A stretch of DNA of 64,000 nt from Odontesthes bonariensis (taxonomy: Eukaryota; Chordata; Actinopteri; Atheriniformes; Atherinopsidae), in contig NC_134507.1 of NCBI RefSeq assembly GCF_027942865.1, positions 36,881,711 through 36,945,710 on the forward strand, in the 5' to 3' direction. Below the pieces are notes generated by a model that did not search any database, was not told where the DNA came from, and saw only the letters and a program-made list of their open reading frames with translations. Below, piece after piece: positions 1-10,313 of the stretch. The position numbers were made by a program, and so were the translations under genes. Positions within the stretch are counted from its first letter, which is position 1, and each line of letters opens with the position of its first letter.

Positions 1-14
1 GCACAGACAGAATG

Positions 15-133
15 GGCTTCACCCGCAAAGGTAAAGCCTTCCAAAAATAGAAACAACTCATTAATGCTGCTCTCCACGGAAGTCTTTAGTAAAAGGCAAA
101 AGACTTGTACGTTATGAAGAGAAACCAGAGTAC
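15..133 (-). ncRNA. rnu5: U5 snRNA, array copy 1
   Basis: U5 is the core RNA of the U5 snRNP. Its loop I aligns the exon ends in the spliceosome. The minus strand begins GTACTCTGGTTTCTCTTC, the U5 5' end, and carries the invariant loop GCCTTTTAC inside a stem (AGTCTTT...AAAGACT). An Sm site (ATTTTTGG) follows, then a terminal stem GGCTTTACC/GGGTGAAGCC. The length of about 119 nt matches vertebrate U5. Nucleotide 36, just before the invariant loop, is U here instead of the usual C. A PSE-like element lies 48-66 bp upstream. The exact 3' end is inferred from the terminal stem. Confidence 0.93.
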
Positions 134-437
134 GAGTATTTGACACTGCGGGAGCAGTGCATCAGGCTAGTTGGCATAGCCACCTTCCCCACGGTGAGCT
201 TTGCTTGGTTGAGACGCTGGCTCCTCGGCCGACCAGGTAGGAACAATCGGGCCCTATTCAATGGCTGCTTTGTCTTTTACTCTGTGCAAAAGACTAGGGG
301 TCTTGAGGCTTTGTTCTGACCGCTCATTGGGTGTAGAGGTTTTTTTCAAGCAATTCTCCCAGTCGGCCCAATCCCAGAGCCATCTCAAAGTGGAGTTCAC
401 TTTCACTCTCTTTTCGCAGACTAAAAGCCAGAGTTTT
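134..437. other. Unit spacer upstream of U5, no gene seen
   Basis: This spacer holds the U5 PSE and probably its distal control region. Two CCAAT-type motifs are visible (ATTGG near 330 and CCAAT near 367). I see no consensus ATGCAAAT octamer. A 105-aa open frame starting at 261 crosses into the 5S fragment and is not a credible protein gene. The spacer is repeated in every unit. Confidence 0.6.
181..199 (-). promoter_or_regulatory. Proximal sequence element (PSE) of the U5 gene
   Basis: On the minus strand GCTCACCGTGGGGAAGGTG lies 48-66 bp upstream of the U5 start. It resembles the vertebrate PSE bound by SNAPc (YCACC...AAAGTG type), and no TATA box follows, as expected for Pol II snRNA genes. 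It recurs at the same offset in the units whose U5 upstream region is present. Confidence 0.7.
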
Positions 438-515
438 ATCTCAGAAGCTAAGCAGAGTCGGGCCTGGTTAGTACTTGGATGGGGAGACCGCCTGGGAATA
501 CCAGGTGCTGTAAGC
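438..515 (+). pseudogene. 3' fragment of 5S rRNA, opposite orientation (one per unit)
   Basis: About 78 bp match the last two thirds of vertebrate 5S rRNA, including box A, the intermediate element and box C, and end in GTAAGCCTTTT. The first 43 nt or so are absent and one G is inserted in the GGATGGGG run. It lies head-on to the complete minus-strand 5S gene 223 bp away, so the two form an inverted repeat. Copies begin at 438, 2133, 3828, 5528, 7223, 8918, 10618, 12318, 14013, 15708, 17403, 19098, 20798, 22493 and 24188, each 78 bp long. The same fragment also occurs outside the array at 59744. Confidence 0.9.
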
Positions 516-722
516 CTTTTGGCTTCTCCAGGCGCATGCAGTTTGACTGCGTCAAATGCAAAGGCAGTCCCTGTTTGACTTTTTGGAACTGCTCCTTTGT
601 CAGGACAAAGTTAAATGTATGAGGATCAAAGGCAACCATGACCTGGGACACCTTAGCAGATCCAGGATCAGCAAGATGGATCACAGGGTGATCAACAGAT
701 GTTTCAACAAAAGACATGCAGA
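439..722 (+). repeat. Dispersed-repeat segment captured in the array unit
   Basis: From the 5S fragment to the sequence AAAAGACATGCAG the unit matches 59745-60120. It lacks an internal block of roughly 100 bp that includes the GT microsatellite. Homology starts at TCTCAGAAG and stops at GACATGCAG, just before the 3' side of the complete 5S gene. The segment is repeated in all 15 units, so capture came before array amplification or was spread by homogenisation. Confidence 0.85.
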
Positions 723-732
723 GAGAAGAGAG

Positions 733-737
733 AAAAA
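733..737 (-). terminator. Pol III terminator of the 5S gene
   Basis: Five A residues on the plus strand (TTTTT on the minus strand) follow the 5S 3' end by one base. This is the standard Pol III stop and is present in every unit. Confidence 0.85.
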
Positions 738-738
738 T

Positions 739-856
739 GCTTACAGCACCTGGTATTCCCAAGTGGTCTCCCATCCAAGTACTAACCAGGCCCGACCCTG
801 CTTGGCTTCCGAGTTCGGACGAGATCGGGCGTGTTCAGGGCGGTGTGGCCGTAAGC
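739..856 (-). rRNA. rn5s: 5S rRNA, array copy 1 (complete)
   Basis: The minus strand carries a full 5S sequence from GCTTACGGCCACACC to GGTGCTGTAAGC, with the internal control region intact: box A (AAGCCAAGCAGGGTCGG) and the GGATGGGAGACC block. A T-run terminator follows. The length of 118 bp plus terminal T residues is normal. Two bases in the box C neighbourhood differ from the common vertebrate form (ACCACTTGGG instead of ACCGCCTGGG), and position 40 is C on the minus strand. It is transcribed in the same direction as U2 and U5 in the unit, but by Pol III. Confidence 0.95.
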
Positions 857-1223
857 CACAGTCCCCGTGACAAATATGTGTTACATAGGTGCTGGAACCA
901 TACGTTGCCCCTATTTTACCAGAGAGTTGGCTTGAGAGGCTGATGTTGAGCCTGCACGTCGACTTCCCTGATGTGATTGTTCTCTGCAGCTGAAAATGGG
1001 ACTCTCAGATAACTTAGTGTGTGTCTGTCAAGCTCCTCTGTTCTCTGTGTGTAGTTTGGTGTTCATGGTCATACAGAGAAACCAGGGAAGCTCAATCCCA
1101 CGACGTGCTCATAAACTGCGTCTTTTCTAAAGATTATAGTTCCATTTTAGAAGTCAGAATACAACGGCTCCCTGAAACTACCACCAAGTACCGCTGGTTT
1201 TGTTATTTCACAAGAGTTGGGAA
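857..1223. other. Unit spacer between 5S and U2, no gene seen
   Basis: The spacer holds the 5' flank of the 5S gene, with an A/T-rich CACATATTT about 16-24 bp upstream and a C/T site at -10 (C in units 1-2, T in units 3-15). It also holds the 3' flank of U2. A/T-rich sequence just past the U2 3' end (GTGAAATAACAAA on the minus strand) may be the snRNA 3' box, but the match is weak. A 130-aa open frame at 1021-1413 is a shadow running over U2. Confidence 0.6.
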
Positions 1224-1411
1224 GAGTGCACCGTTCCCGGCAGCACTGCAGTACCGGGTCGATGCGTGGAGTGAACGGAGCAAGCCCCTTTTTCAACCCC
1301 TGTGCCTAAAAATCCATTTAATATGTAGTCCTCATATAGAGGACGTATCAGATATTAAACTGATAAGAACAGATACTACACTTGATCTTAGCCAAAAGGC
1401 CGAGAAGCGAT
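1224..1411 (-). ncRNA. rnu2: U2 snRNA, array copy 1
   Basis: U2 pairs with the intron branch site in the spliceosome. The minus strand starts ATCGCTTCTCGGCCTTTTGG, the conserved U2 5' end that pairs with U6. It contains the branch-site recognition sequence GTAGTA, the SF3-binding stem region, an Sm site (GATTTTTAG) and the 3' stem ending GGAACGGTGCACTC. The length of 188 nt equals human U2. A PSE-like element lies 45-63 bp upstream. Position 170 in the 3' stem-loop is U in this copy, C in copies 3-15. Confidence 0.96.
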
Positions 1412-1709
1412 AACCCTCCACTGTTTCACGTCCGAGAGCCCTTCCTGGCACAATGCGCACTTGTGGCGGTGCTCTTTTTTTGCCTACAAAGCGTCACTTT
1501 GCACCTCCGCCCACCCGCTGCAGTGAGCACTCTTCAGCCGTTTCAGATGGTACAACTTTGCACTCCCGCCCGCTCCACTGAGCACCATTCAAACAACAAC
1601 AATTTAGCGCTCCAGCTTTGAACATGGGCACGGTCTCAAGAAATAAGGTGACTCTACTCCGAGAAGTCACTTGGCACAGCAAGAAGATTTCCTTTGCACA
1701 GACAGAATG
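1412..1709. other. Unit spacer: U2 promoter and U5 3' flank, no protein gene
   Basis: The U2 promoter occupies the left half. Next to the U5 gene, TGTGCAAAGGAAA on the minus strand lies about 10-25 bp past the U5 3' end and may serve as the 3' box. Open frames of 64-115 aa here read through U5 and its flank and have no protein-like features. Confidence 0.55.
1456..1474 (-). promoter_or_regulatory. Proximal sequence element (PSE) of the U2 gene
   Basis: The minus-strand sequence GAGCACCGCCACAAGTGCG lies 45-63 bp upstream of U2, with the CACC core of the vertebrate PSE. Two GC-rich stretches further up (near 1506 and 1565) could bind Sp1-type factors. All 15 units keep this PSE, including the truncated last one (25213-25231). 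Confidence 0.7.
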
Positions 1710-1828
1710 GGCTTCACCCGCAAAGGTAAAGCCTTCCAAAAATAGAAACAACTCATTAATGCTGCTCTCCACGGAAGTCTTTAGTAAAAGGCGAAAGACT
1801 TGTACGTTATGAAGAGAAACCAGAGTAC
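1710..1828 (-). ncRNA. rnu5: U5 snRNA, array copy 2
   Basis: Sequence and flanks are as in copy 1, but nucleotide 36 is the canonical C (loop CGCCTTTTACT). Confidence 0.93.
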
Positions 1829-2433
1829 GAGTATTTGACACTGCGGGAGCAGTGCATCAGGCTAGTTGGCATAGCCACCTTCCCCACGGTGAGCTTTGCT
1901 TGGTTGAGACGCTGGCTCCTCGGCCGACCAGGTAGGAACAATCGGGCCCTATTCAATGGCTGCTTTGTCTTTTACTCTGTGCAAAAGACTAGGGGTCTTG
2001 AGGCTTTGTTCTGACCGCTCATTGGGTGTAGAGGTTTTTTTCAAGCAATTCTCCCAGTCGGCCCAATCCCAGAGCCATCTCAAAGTGGAGTTCACTTTCA
2101 CTCTCTTTTCGCAGACTAAAAGCCAGAGTTTTATCTCAGAAGCTAAGCAGAGTCGGGCCTGGTTAGTACTTGGATGGGGAGACCGCCTGGGAATACCAGG
2201 TGCTGTAAGCCTTTTGGCTTCTCCAGGCGCATGCAGTTTGACTGCGTCAAATGCAAAGGCAGTCCCTGTTTGACTTTTTGGAACTGCTCCTTTGTCAGGA
2301 CAAAGTTAAATGTATGAGGATCAAAGGCAACCATGACCTGGGACACCTTAGCAGATCCAGGATCAGCAAGATGGATCACAGGGTGATCAACAGATGTTTC
2401 AACAAAAGACATGCAGAGAGAAGAGAGAAAAAT

Positions 2434-2551
2434 GCTTACAGCACCTGGTATTCCCAAGTGGTCTCCCATCCAAGTACTAACCAGGCCCGACCCTGCTTGG
2501 CTTCCGAGTTCGGACGAGATCGGGCGTGTTCAGGGCGGTGTGGCCGTAAGC
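2434..2551 (-). rRNA. rn5s: 5S rRNA, array copy 2
   Basis: Complete copy with T-run terminator. Like copy 1 it has the C variant 10 bp upstream. Confidence 0.95.
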
Positions 2552-2918
2552 CACAGTCCCCGTGACAAATATGTGTTACATAGGTGCTGGAACCATACGT
2601 TGCCCCTATTTTACCAGAGAGTTGGCTTGAGAGGCTGATGTTGAGCCTGCACGTCGACTTCCCTGATGTGATTGTTCTCTGCAGCTGAAAATGGGACTCT
2701 CAGATAACTTAGTGTGTGTCTGTCAAGCTCCTCTGTTCTCTGTGTGTAGTTTGGTGTTCATGGTCATACAGAGAAACCAGGGAAGCTCAATCCCACGACG
2801 TGCTCATAAACTGCGTCTTTTCTAAAGATTATAGTTCCATTTTAGAAGTCAGAATACAACGGCTCCCTGAAACTACCACCAAGTACCGCTGGTTTTGTTA
2901 TTTCACAAGAGTTGGGAA

Positions 2919-3106
2919 GAGTGCACCGTTCCCGGCAGCACTGCAGTACCGGGTCGATGCGTGGAGTGAACGGAGCAAGCCCCTTTTTCAACCCCTGTGC
3001 CTAAAAATCCATTTAATATGTAGTCCTCATATAGAGGACGTATCAGATATTAAACTGATAAGAACAGATACTACACTTGATCTTAGCCAAAAGGCCGAGA
3101 AGCGAT
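2919..3106 (-). ncRNA. rnu2: U2 snRNA, array copy 2
   Basis: Full-length, with U at position 170 as in copy 1. The downstream marker site (1165 in unit 1) is C. Confidence 0.96.
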
Positions 3107-3404
3107 AACCCTCCACTGTTTCACGTCCGAGAGCCCTTCCTGGCACAATGCGCACTTGTGGCGGTGCTCTTTTTTTGCCTACAAAGCGTCACTTTGCACC
3201 TCCGCCCACCCGCTGCAGTGAGCACTCTTCAGCCGTTTCAGATGGTACAACTTTGCACTCCCGCCCGCTCCACTGAGCACCATTCAAACAACAACAATTT
3301 AGCGCTCCAGCTTTGAACATGGGCACGGTCTCAAGAAATAAGGTGACTCTACTCCGAGAAGTCACTTGGCACAGCAAGAAGATTTCCTTTGCACAGACAG
3401 AATG

Positions 3405-3523
3405 GGCTTCACCCGCAAAGGTAAAGCCTTCCAAAAATAGAAACAACTCATTAATGCTGCTCTCCACGGAAGTCTTTAGTAAAAGGCGAAAGACTTGTAC
3501 GTTATGAAGAGAAACCAGAGTAC
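3405..3523 (-). ncRNA. rnu5: U5 snRNA, array copy 3
   Basis: Full-length with canonical C36 in loop I. Confidence 0.93.
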
Positions 3524-4133
3524 GAGTATTTGACACTGCGGGAGCAGTGCATCAGGCTAGTTGGCATAGCCACCTTCCCCACGGTGAGCTTTGCTTGGTT
3601 GAGACGCTGGCTCCTCGGCCGACCAGGTAGGAACAATCGGGCCCTATTCAATGGCTGCTTTGTCTTTTACTCTGTGCAAAAGACTAGGGGTCTTGAGGCT
3701 TTGTTCTGACCGCTCATTGGGTGTAGAGGTTTTTTTCAAGCAATTCTCCCAGTCGGCCCAATCCCAGAGCCATCTCAAAGTGGAGTTCACTTTCACTCTC
3801 TTTTCGCAGACTAAAAGCCAGAGTTTTATCTCAGAAGCTAAGCAGAGTCGGGCCTGGTTAGTACTTGGATGGGGAGACCGCCTGGGAATACCAGGTGCTG
3901 TAAGCCTTTTGGCTTCTCCAGGCGCATGCAGTTTGACTGCGTCAAATGCAAAGGCAGTCCCTGTTTGACTTTTTGGAACTGCTCCTTTGTCAGGACAAAG
4001 TTAAATGTATGAGGATCAAAGGCAACCATGACCTGGGACACCTTAGCAGATCCAGGATCAGCAAGATGGATCACAGGGTGATCAACAGATGTTTCAACAA
4101 AAGACATGCAGAGAGAAGAGAAGAGAGAAAAAT

Positions 4134-4251
4134 GCTTACAGCACCTGGTATTCCCAAGTGGTCTCCCATCCAAGTACTAACCAGGCCCGACCCTGCTTGG
4201 CTTCCGAGTTCGGACGAGATCGGGCGTGTTCAGGGCGGTGTGGCCGTAAGC
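4134..4251 (-). rRNA. rn5s: 5S rRNA, array copy 3
   Basis: Complete. The purine tract beyond the terminator has a 5-bp insertion, making this unit 1700 bp. The -10 site is T from here to the array end. Confidence 0.95.
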
Positions 4252-4618
4252 CACAGTCCCTGTGACAAATATGTGTTACATAGGTGCTGGAACCATACGT
4301 TGCCCCTATTTTACCAGAGAGTTGGCTTGAGAGGCTGATGTTGAGCCTGCACGTCGACTTCCCTGATGTGATTGTTCTCTGCAGCTGAAAATGGGACTCT
4401 CAGATAACTTAGTGTGTGTCTGTCAAGCTCCTCTGTTCTCTGTGTGTAGTTTGGTGTTCATGGTCATACAGAGAAACCAGGGAAGCTCAATCCCACGACG
4501 TGCTCATAAACTGCGTCTTTTCTAAAGATTATAGTTCCATTTTAGAAGTCAGAATACAATGGCTCCCTGAAACTACCACCAAGTACCGCTGGTTTTGTTA
4601 TTTCACAAGAGTTGGGAA

Positions 4619-4806
4619 GAGTGCACCGTTCCCGGCGGCACTGCAGTACCGGGTCGATGCGTGGAGTGAACGGAGCAAGCCCCTTTTTCAACCCCTGTGC
4701 CTAAAAATCCATTTAATATGTAGTCCTCATATAGAGGACGTATCAGATATTAAACTGATAAGAACAGATACTACACTTGATCTTAGCCAAAAGGCCGAGA
4801 AGCGAT
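4619..4806 (-). ncRNA. rnu2: U2 snRNA, array copy 3
   Basis: Full-length with C170. The downstream marker site is T. Confidence 0.96.
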
Positions 4807-5104
4807 AACCCTCCACTGTTTCACGTCCGAGAGCCCTTCCTGGCACAATGCGCACTTGTGGCGGTGCTCTTTTTTTGCCTACAAAGCGTCACTTTGCACC
4901 TCCGCCCACCCGCTGCAGTGAGCACTCTTCAGCCGTTTCAGATGGTACAACTTTGCACTCCCGCCCGCTCCACTGAGCACCATTCAAACAACAACAATTT
5001 AGCGCTCCAGCTTTGAACATGGGCACGGTCTCAAGAAATAAGGTGACTCTACTCCGAGAAGTCACTTGGCACAGCAAGAAGATTTCCTTTGCACAGACAG
5101 AATG

Positions 5105-5223
5105 GGCTTCACCCGCAAAGGTAAAGCCTTCCAAAAATAGAAACAACTCATTAATGCTGCTCTCCACGGAAGTCTTTAGTAAAAGGCAAAAGACTTGTAC
5201 GTTATGAAGAGAAACCAGAGTAC
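5105..5223 (-). ncRNA. rnu5: U5 snRNA, array copy 4
   Basis: Full-length with the U36 variant next to the invariant loop. Confidence 0.93.
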
Positions 5224-5828
5224 GAGTATTTGACACTGCGGGAGCAGTGCATCAGGCTAGTTGGCATAGCCACCTTCCCCACGGTGAGCTTTGCTTGGTT
5301 GAGACGCTGGCTCCTCGGCCGACCAGGTAGGAACAATCGGGCCCTATTCAATGGCTGCTTTGTCTTTTACTCTGTGCAAAAGACTAGGGGTCTTGAGGCT
5401 TTGTTCTGACCGCTCATTGGGTGTAGAGGTTTTTTTCAAGCAATTCTCCCAGTCGGCCCAATCCCAGAGCCATCTCAAAGTGGAGTTCACTTTCACTCTC
5501 TTTTCGCAGACTAAAAGCCAGAGTTTTATCTCAGAAGCTAAGCAGAGTCGGGCCTGGTTAGTACTTGGATGGGGAGACCGCCTGGGAATACCAGGTGCTG
5601 TAAGCCTTTTGGCTTCTCCAGGCGCATGCAGTTTGACTGCGTCAAATGCAAAGGCAGTCCCTGTTTGACTTTTTGGAACTGCTCCTTTGTCAGGACAAAG
5701 TTAAATGTATGAGGATCAAAGGCAACCATGACCTGGGACACCTTAGCAGATCCAGGATCAGCAAGATGGATCACAGGGTGATCAACAGATGTTTCAACAA
5801 AAGACATGCAGAGAGAAGAGAGAAAAAT

Positions 5829-5946
5829 GCTTACAGCACCTGGTATTCCCAAGTGGTCTCCCATCCAAGTACTAACCAGGCCCGACCCTGCTTGGCTTCC
5901 GAGTTCGGACGAGATCGGGCGTGTTCAGGGCGGTGTGGCCGTAAGC
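5829..5946 (-). rRNA. rn5s: 5S rRNA, array copy 4
   Basis: Complete, short purine tract (1695-bp unit). Confidence 0.95.
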
Positions 5947-6313
5947 CACAGTCCCTGTGACAAATATGTGTTACATAGGTGCTGGAACCATACGTTGCCC
6001 CTATTTTACCAGAGAGTTGGCTTGAGAGGCTGATGTTGAGCCTGCACGTCGACTTCCCTGATGTGATTGTTCTCTGCAGCTGAAAATGGGACTCTCAGAT
6101 AACTTAGTGTGTGTCTGTCAAGCTCCTCTGTTCTCTGTGTGTAGTTTGGTGTTCATGGTCATACAGAGAAACCAGGGAAGCTCAATCCCACGACGTGCTC
6201 ATAAACTGCGTCTTTTCTAAAGATTATAGTTCCATTTTAGAAGTCAGAATACAATGGCTCCCTGAAACTACCACCAAGTACCGCTGGTTTTGTTATTTCA
6301 CAAGAGTTGGGAA

Positions 6314-6501
6314 GAGTGCACCGTTCCCGGCGGCACTGCAGTACCGGGTCGATGCGTGGAGTGAACGGAGCAAGCCCCTTTTTCAACCCCTGTGCCTAAA
6401 AATCCATTTAATATGTAGTCCTCATATAGAGGACGTATCAGATATTAAACTGATAAGAACAGATACTACACTTGATCTTAGCCAAAAGGCCGAGAAGCGA
6501 T
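6314..6501 (-). ncRNA. rnu2: U2 snRNA, array copy 4
   Basis: Full-length, C170, downstream marker T. Confidence 0.96.
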
Positions 6502-6799
6502 AACCCTCCACTGTTTCACGTCCGAGAGCCCTTCCTGGCACAATGCGCACTTGTGGCGGTGCTCTTTTTTTGCCTACAAAGCGTCACTTTGCACCTCCGC
6601 CCACCCGCTGCAGTGAGCACTCTTCAGCCGTTTCAGATGGTACAACTTTGCACTCCCGCCCGCTCCACTGAGCACCATTCAAACAACAACAATTTAGCGC
6701 TCCAGCTTTGAACATGGGCACGGTCTCAAGAAATAAGGTGACTCTACTCCGAGAAGTCACTTGGCACAGCAAGAAGATTTCCTTTGCACAGACAGAATG

Positions 6800-6918
6800 G
6801 GCTTCACCCGCAAAGGTAAAGCCTTCCAAAAATAGAAACAACTCATTAATGCTGCTCTCCACGGAAGTCTTTAGTAAAAGGCAAAAGACTTGTACGTTAT
6901 GAAGAGAAACCAGAGTAC
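6800..6918 (-). ncRNA. rnu5: U5 snRNA, array copy 5
   Basis: Full-length with U36. Confidence 0.93.
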
Positions 6919-7523
6919 GAGTATTTGACACTGCGGGAGCAGTGCATCAGGCTAGTTGGCATAGCCACCTTCCCCACGGTGAGCTTTGCTTGGTTGAGAC
7001 GCTGGCTCCTCGGCCGACCAGGTAGGAACAATCGGGCCCTATTCAATGGCTGCTTTGTCTTTTACTCTGTGCAAAAGACTAGGGGTCTTGAGGCTTTGTT
7101 CTGACCGCTCATTGGGTGTAGAGGTTTTTTTCAAGCAATTCTCCCAGTCGGCCCAATCCCAGAGCCATCTCAAAGTGGAGTTCACTTTCACTCTCTTTTC
7201 GCAGACTAAAAGCCAGAGTTTTATCTCAGAAGCTAAGCAGAGTCGGGCCTGGTTAGTACTTGGATGGGGAGACCGCCTGGGAATACCAGGTGCTGTAAGC
7301 CTTTTGGCTTCTCCAGGCGCATGCAGTTTGACTGCGTCAAATGCAAAGGCAGTCCCTGTTTGACTTTTTGGAACTGCTCCTTTGTCAGGACAAAGTTAAA
7401 TGTATGAGGATCAAAGGCAACCATGACCTGGGACACCTTAGCAGATCCAGGATCAGCAAGATGGATCACAGGGTGATCAACAGATGTTTCAACAAAAGAC
7501 ATGCAGAGAGAAGAGAGAAAAAT

Positions 7524-7641
7524 GCTTACAGCACCTGGTATTCCCAAGTGGTCTCCCATCCAAGTACTAACCAGGCCCGACCCTGCTTGGCTTCCGAGTT
7601 CGGACGAGATCGGGCGTGTTCAGGGCGGTGTGGCCGTAAGC
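7524..7641 (-). rRNA. rn5s: 5S rRNA, array copy 5
   Basis: Complete, short purine tract. Confidence 0.95.
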
Positions 7642-8008
7642 CACAGTCCCTGTGACAAATATGTGTTACATAGGTGCTGGAACCATACGTTGCCCCTATT
7701 TTACCAGAGAGTTGGCTTGAGAGGCTGATGTTGAGCCTGCACGTCGACTTCCCTGATGTGATTGTTCTCTGCAGCTGAAAATGGGACTCTCAGATAACTT
7801 AGTGTGTGTCTGTCAAGCTCCTCTGTTCTCTGTGTGTAGTTTGGTGTTCATGGTCATACAGAGAAACCAGGGAAGCTCAATCCCACGACGTGCTCATAAA
7901 CTGCGTCTTTTCTAAAGATTATAGTTCCATTTTAGAAGTCAGAATACAATGGCTCCCTGAAACTACCACCAAGTACCGCTGGTTTTGTTATTTCACAAGA
8001 GTTGGGAA

Positions 8009-8196
8009 GAGTGCACCGTTCCCGGCGGCACTGCAGTACCGGGTCGATGCGTGGAGTGAACGGAGCAAGCCCCTTTTTCAACCCCTGTGCCTAAAAATCC
8101 ATTTAATATGTAGTCCTCATATAGAGGACGTATCAGATATTAAACTGATAAGAACAGATACTACACTTGATCTTAGCCAAAAGGCCGAGAAGCGAT
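8009..8196 (-). ncRNA. rnu2: U2 snRNA, array copy 5
   Basis: Full-length, C170, downstream marker T. Confidence 0.96.
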
Positions 8197-8494
8197 AACC
8201 CTCCACTGTTTCACGTCCGAGAGCCCTTCCTGGCACAATGCGCACTTGTGGCGGTGCTCTTTTTTTGCCTACAAAGCGTCACTTTGCACCTCCGCCCACC
8301 CGCTGCAGTGAGCACTCTTCAGCCGTTTCAGATGGTACAACTTTGCACTCCCGCCCGCTCCACTGAGCACCATTCAAACAACAACAATTTAGCGCTCCAG
8401 CTTTGAACATGGGCACGGTCTCAAGAAATAAGGTGACTCTACTCCGAGAAGTCACTTGGCACAGCAAGAAGATTTCCTTTGCACAGACAGAATG

Positions 8495-8613
8495 GGCTTC
8501 ACCCGCAAAGGTAAAGCCTTCCAAAAATAGAAACAACTCATTAATGCTGCTCTCCACGGAAGTCTTTAGTAAAAGGCGAAAGACTTGTACGTTATGAAGA
8601 GAAACCAGAGTAC
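8495..8613 (-). ncRNA. rnu5: U5 snRNA, array copy 6
   Basis: Full-length with canonical C36. Confidence 0.93.
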
Positions 8614-9223
8614 GAGTATTTGACACTGCGGGAGCAGTGCATCAGGCTAGTTGGCATAGCCACCTTCCCCACGGTGAGCTTTGCTTGGTTGAGACGCTGG
8701 CTCCTCGGCCGACCAGGTAGGAACAATCGGGCCCTATTCAATGGCTGCTTTGTCTTTTACTCTGTGCAAAAGACTAGGGGTCTTGAGGCTTTGTTCTGAC
8801 CGCTCATTGGGTGTAGAGGTTTTTTTCAAGCAATTCTCCCAGTCGGCCCAATCCCAGAGCCATCTCAAAGTGGAGTTCACTTTCACTCTCTTTTCGCAGA
8901 CTAAAAGCCAGAGTTTTATCTCAGAAGCTAAGCAGAGTCGGGCCTGGTTAGTACTTGGATGGGGAGACCGCCTGGGAATACCAGGTGCTGTAAGCCTTTT
9001 GGCTTCTCCAGGCGCATGCAGTTTGACTGCGTCAAATGCAAAGGCAGTCCCTGTTTGACTTTTTGGAACTGCTCCTTTGTCAGGACAAAGTTAAATGTAT
9101 GAGGATCAAAGGCAACCATGACCTGGGACACCTTAGCAGATCCAGGATCAGCAAGATGGATCACAGGGTGATCAACAGATGTTTCAACAAAAGACATGCA
9201 GAGAGAAGAGAAGAGAGAAAAAT

Positions 9224-9341
9224 GCTTACAGCACCTGGTATTCCCAAGTGGTCTCCCATCCAAGTACTAACCAGGCCCGACCCTGCTTGGCTTCCGAGTT
9301 CGGACGAGATCGGGCGTGTTCAGGGCGGTGTGGCCGTAAGC
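9224..9341 (-). rRNA. rn5s: 5S rRNA, array copy 6
   Basis: Complete, with the 5-bp insertion beyond the terminator. Confidence 0.95.
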
Positions 9342-9708
9342 CACAGTCCCTGTGACAAATATGTGTTACATAGGTGCTGGAACCATACGTTGCCCCTATT
9401 TTACCAGAGAGTTGGCTTGAGAGGCTGATGTTGAGCCTGCACGTCGACTTCCCTGATGTGATTGTTCTCTGCAGCTGAAAATGGGACTCTCAGATAACTT
9501 AGTGTGTGTCTGTCAAGCTCCTCTGTTCTCTGTGTGTAGTTTGGTGTTCATGGTCATACAGAGAAACCAGGGAAGCTCAATCCCACGACGTGCTCATAAA
9601 CTGCGTCTTTTCTAAAGATTATAGTTCCATTTTAGAAGTCAGAATACAACGGCTCCCTGAAACTACCACCAAGTACCGCTGGTTTTGTTATTTCACAAGA
9701 GTTGGGAA

Positions 9709-9896
9709 GAGTGCACCGTTCCCGGCGGCACTGCAGTACCGGGTCGATGCGTGGAGTGAACGGAGCAAGCCCCTTTTTCAACCCCTGTGCCTAAAAATCC
9801 ATTTAATATGTAGTCCTCATATAGAGGACGTATCAGATATTAAACTGATAAGAACAGATACTACACTTGATCTTAGCCAAAAGGCCGAGAAGCGAT
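9709..9896 (-). ncRNA. rnu2: U2 snRNA, array copy 6
   Basis: Full-length, C170. The downstream marker is C, as in units 1, 2 and 12. Confidence 0.96.
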
Positions 9897-10194
9897 AACC
9901 CTCCACTGTTTCACGTCCGAGAGCCCTTCCTGGCACAATGCGCACTTGTGGCGGTGCTCTTTTTTTGCCTACAAAGCGTCACTTTGCACCTCCGCCCACC
10001 CGCTGCAGTGAGCACTCTTCAGCCGTTTCAGATGGTACAACTTTGCACTCCCGCCCGCTCCACTGAGCACCATTCAAACAACAACAATTTAGCGCTCCAG
10101 CTTTGAACATGGGCACGGTCTCAAGAAATAAGGTGACTCTACTCCGAGAAGTCACTTGGCACAGCAAGAAGATTTCCTTTGCACAGACAGAATG

Positions 10195-10313
10195 GGCTTC
10201 ACCCGCAAAGGTAAAGCCTTCCAAAAATAGAAACAACTCATTAATGCTGCTCTCCACGGAAGTCTTTAGTAAAAGGCGAAAGACTTGTACGTTATGAAGA
10301 GAAACCAGAGTAC
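10195..10313 (-). ncRNA. rnu5: U5 snRNA, array copy 7
   Basis: Full-length with canonical C36. Confidence 0.93.

Noticed and set aside
134-437. A further snRNA (U1, U4 or U6) in the unit
   Set aside because: Short resemblances (CCAATGAGCG on the minus strand, a GTCTTTT/AAAAGAC stem) do not extend to a full snRNA. No U1, U4 or U6 sequence is present.
960-1000. C/D-box snoRNA from TGATGTGATTG and CTGA motifs
   Set aside because: The boxes are imperfect and badly spaced, and no terminal stem forms.
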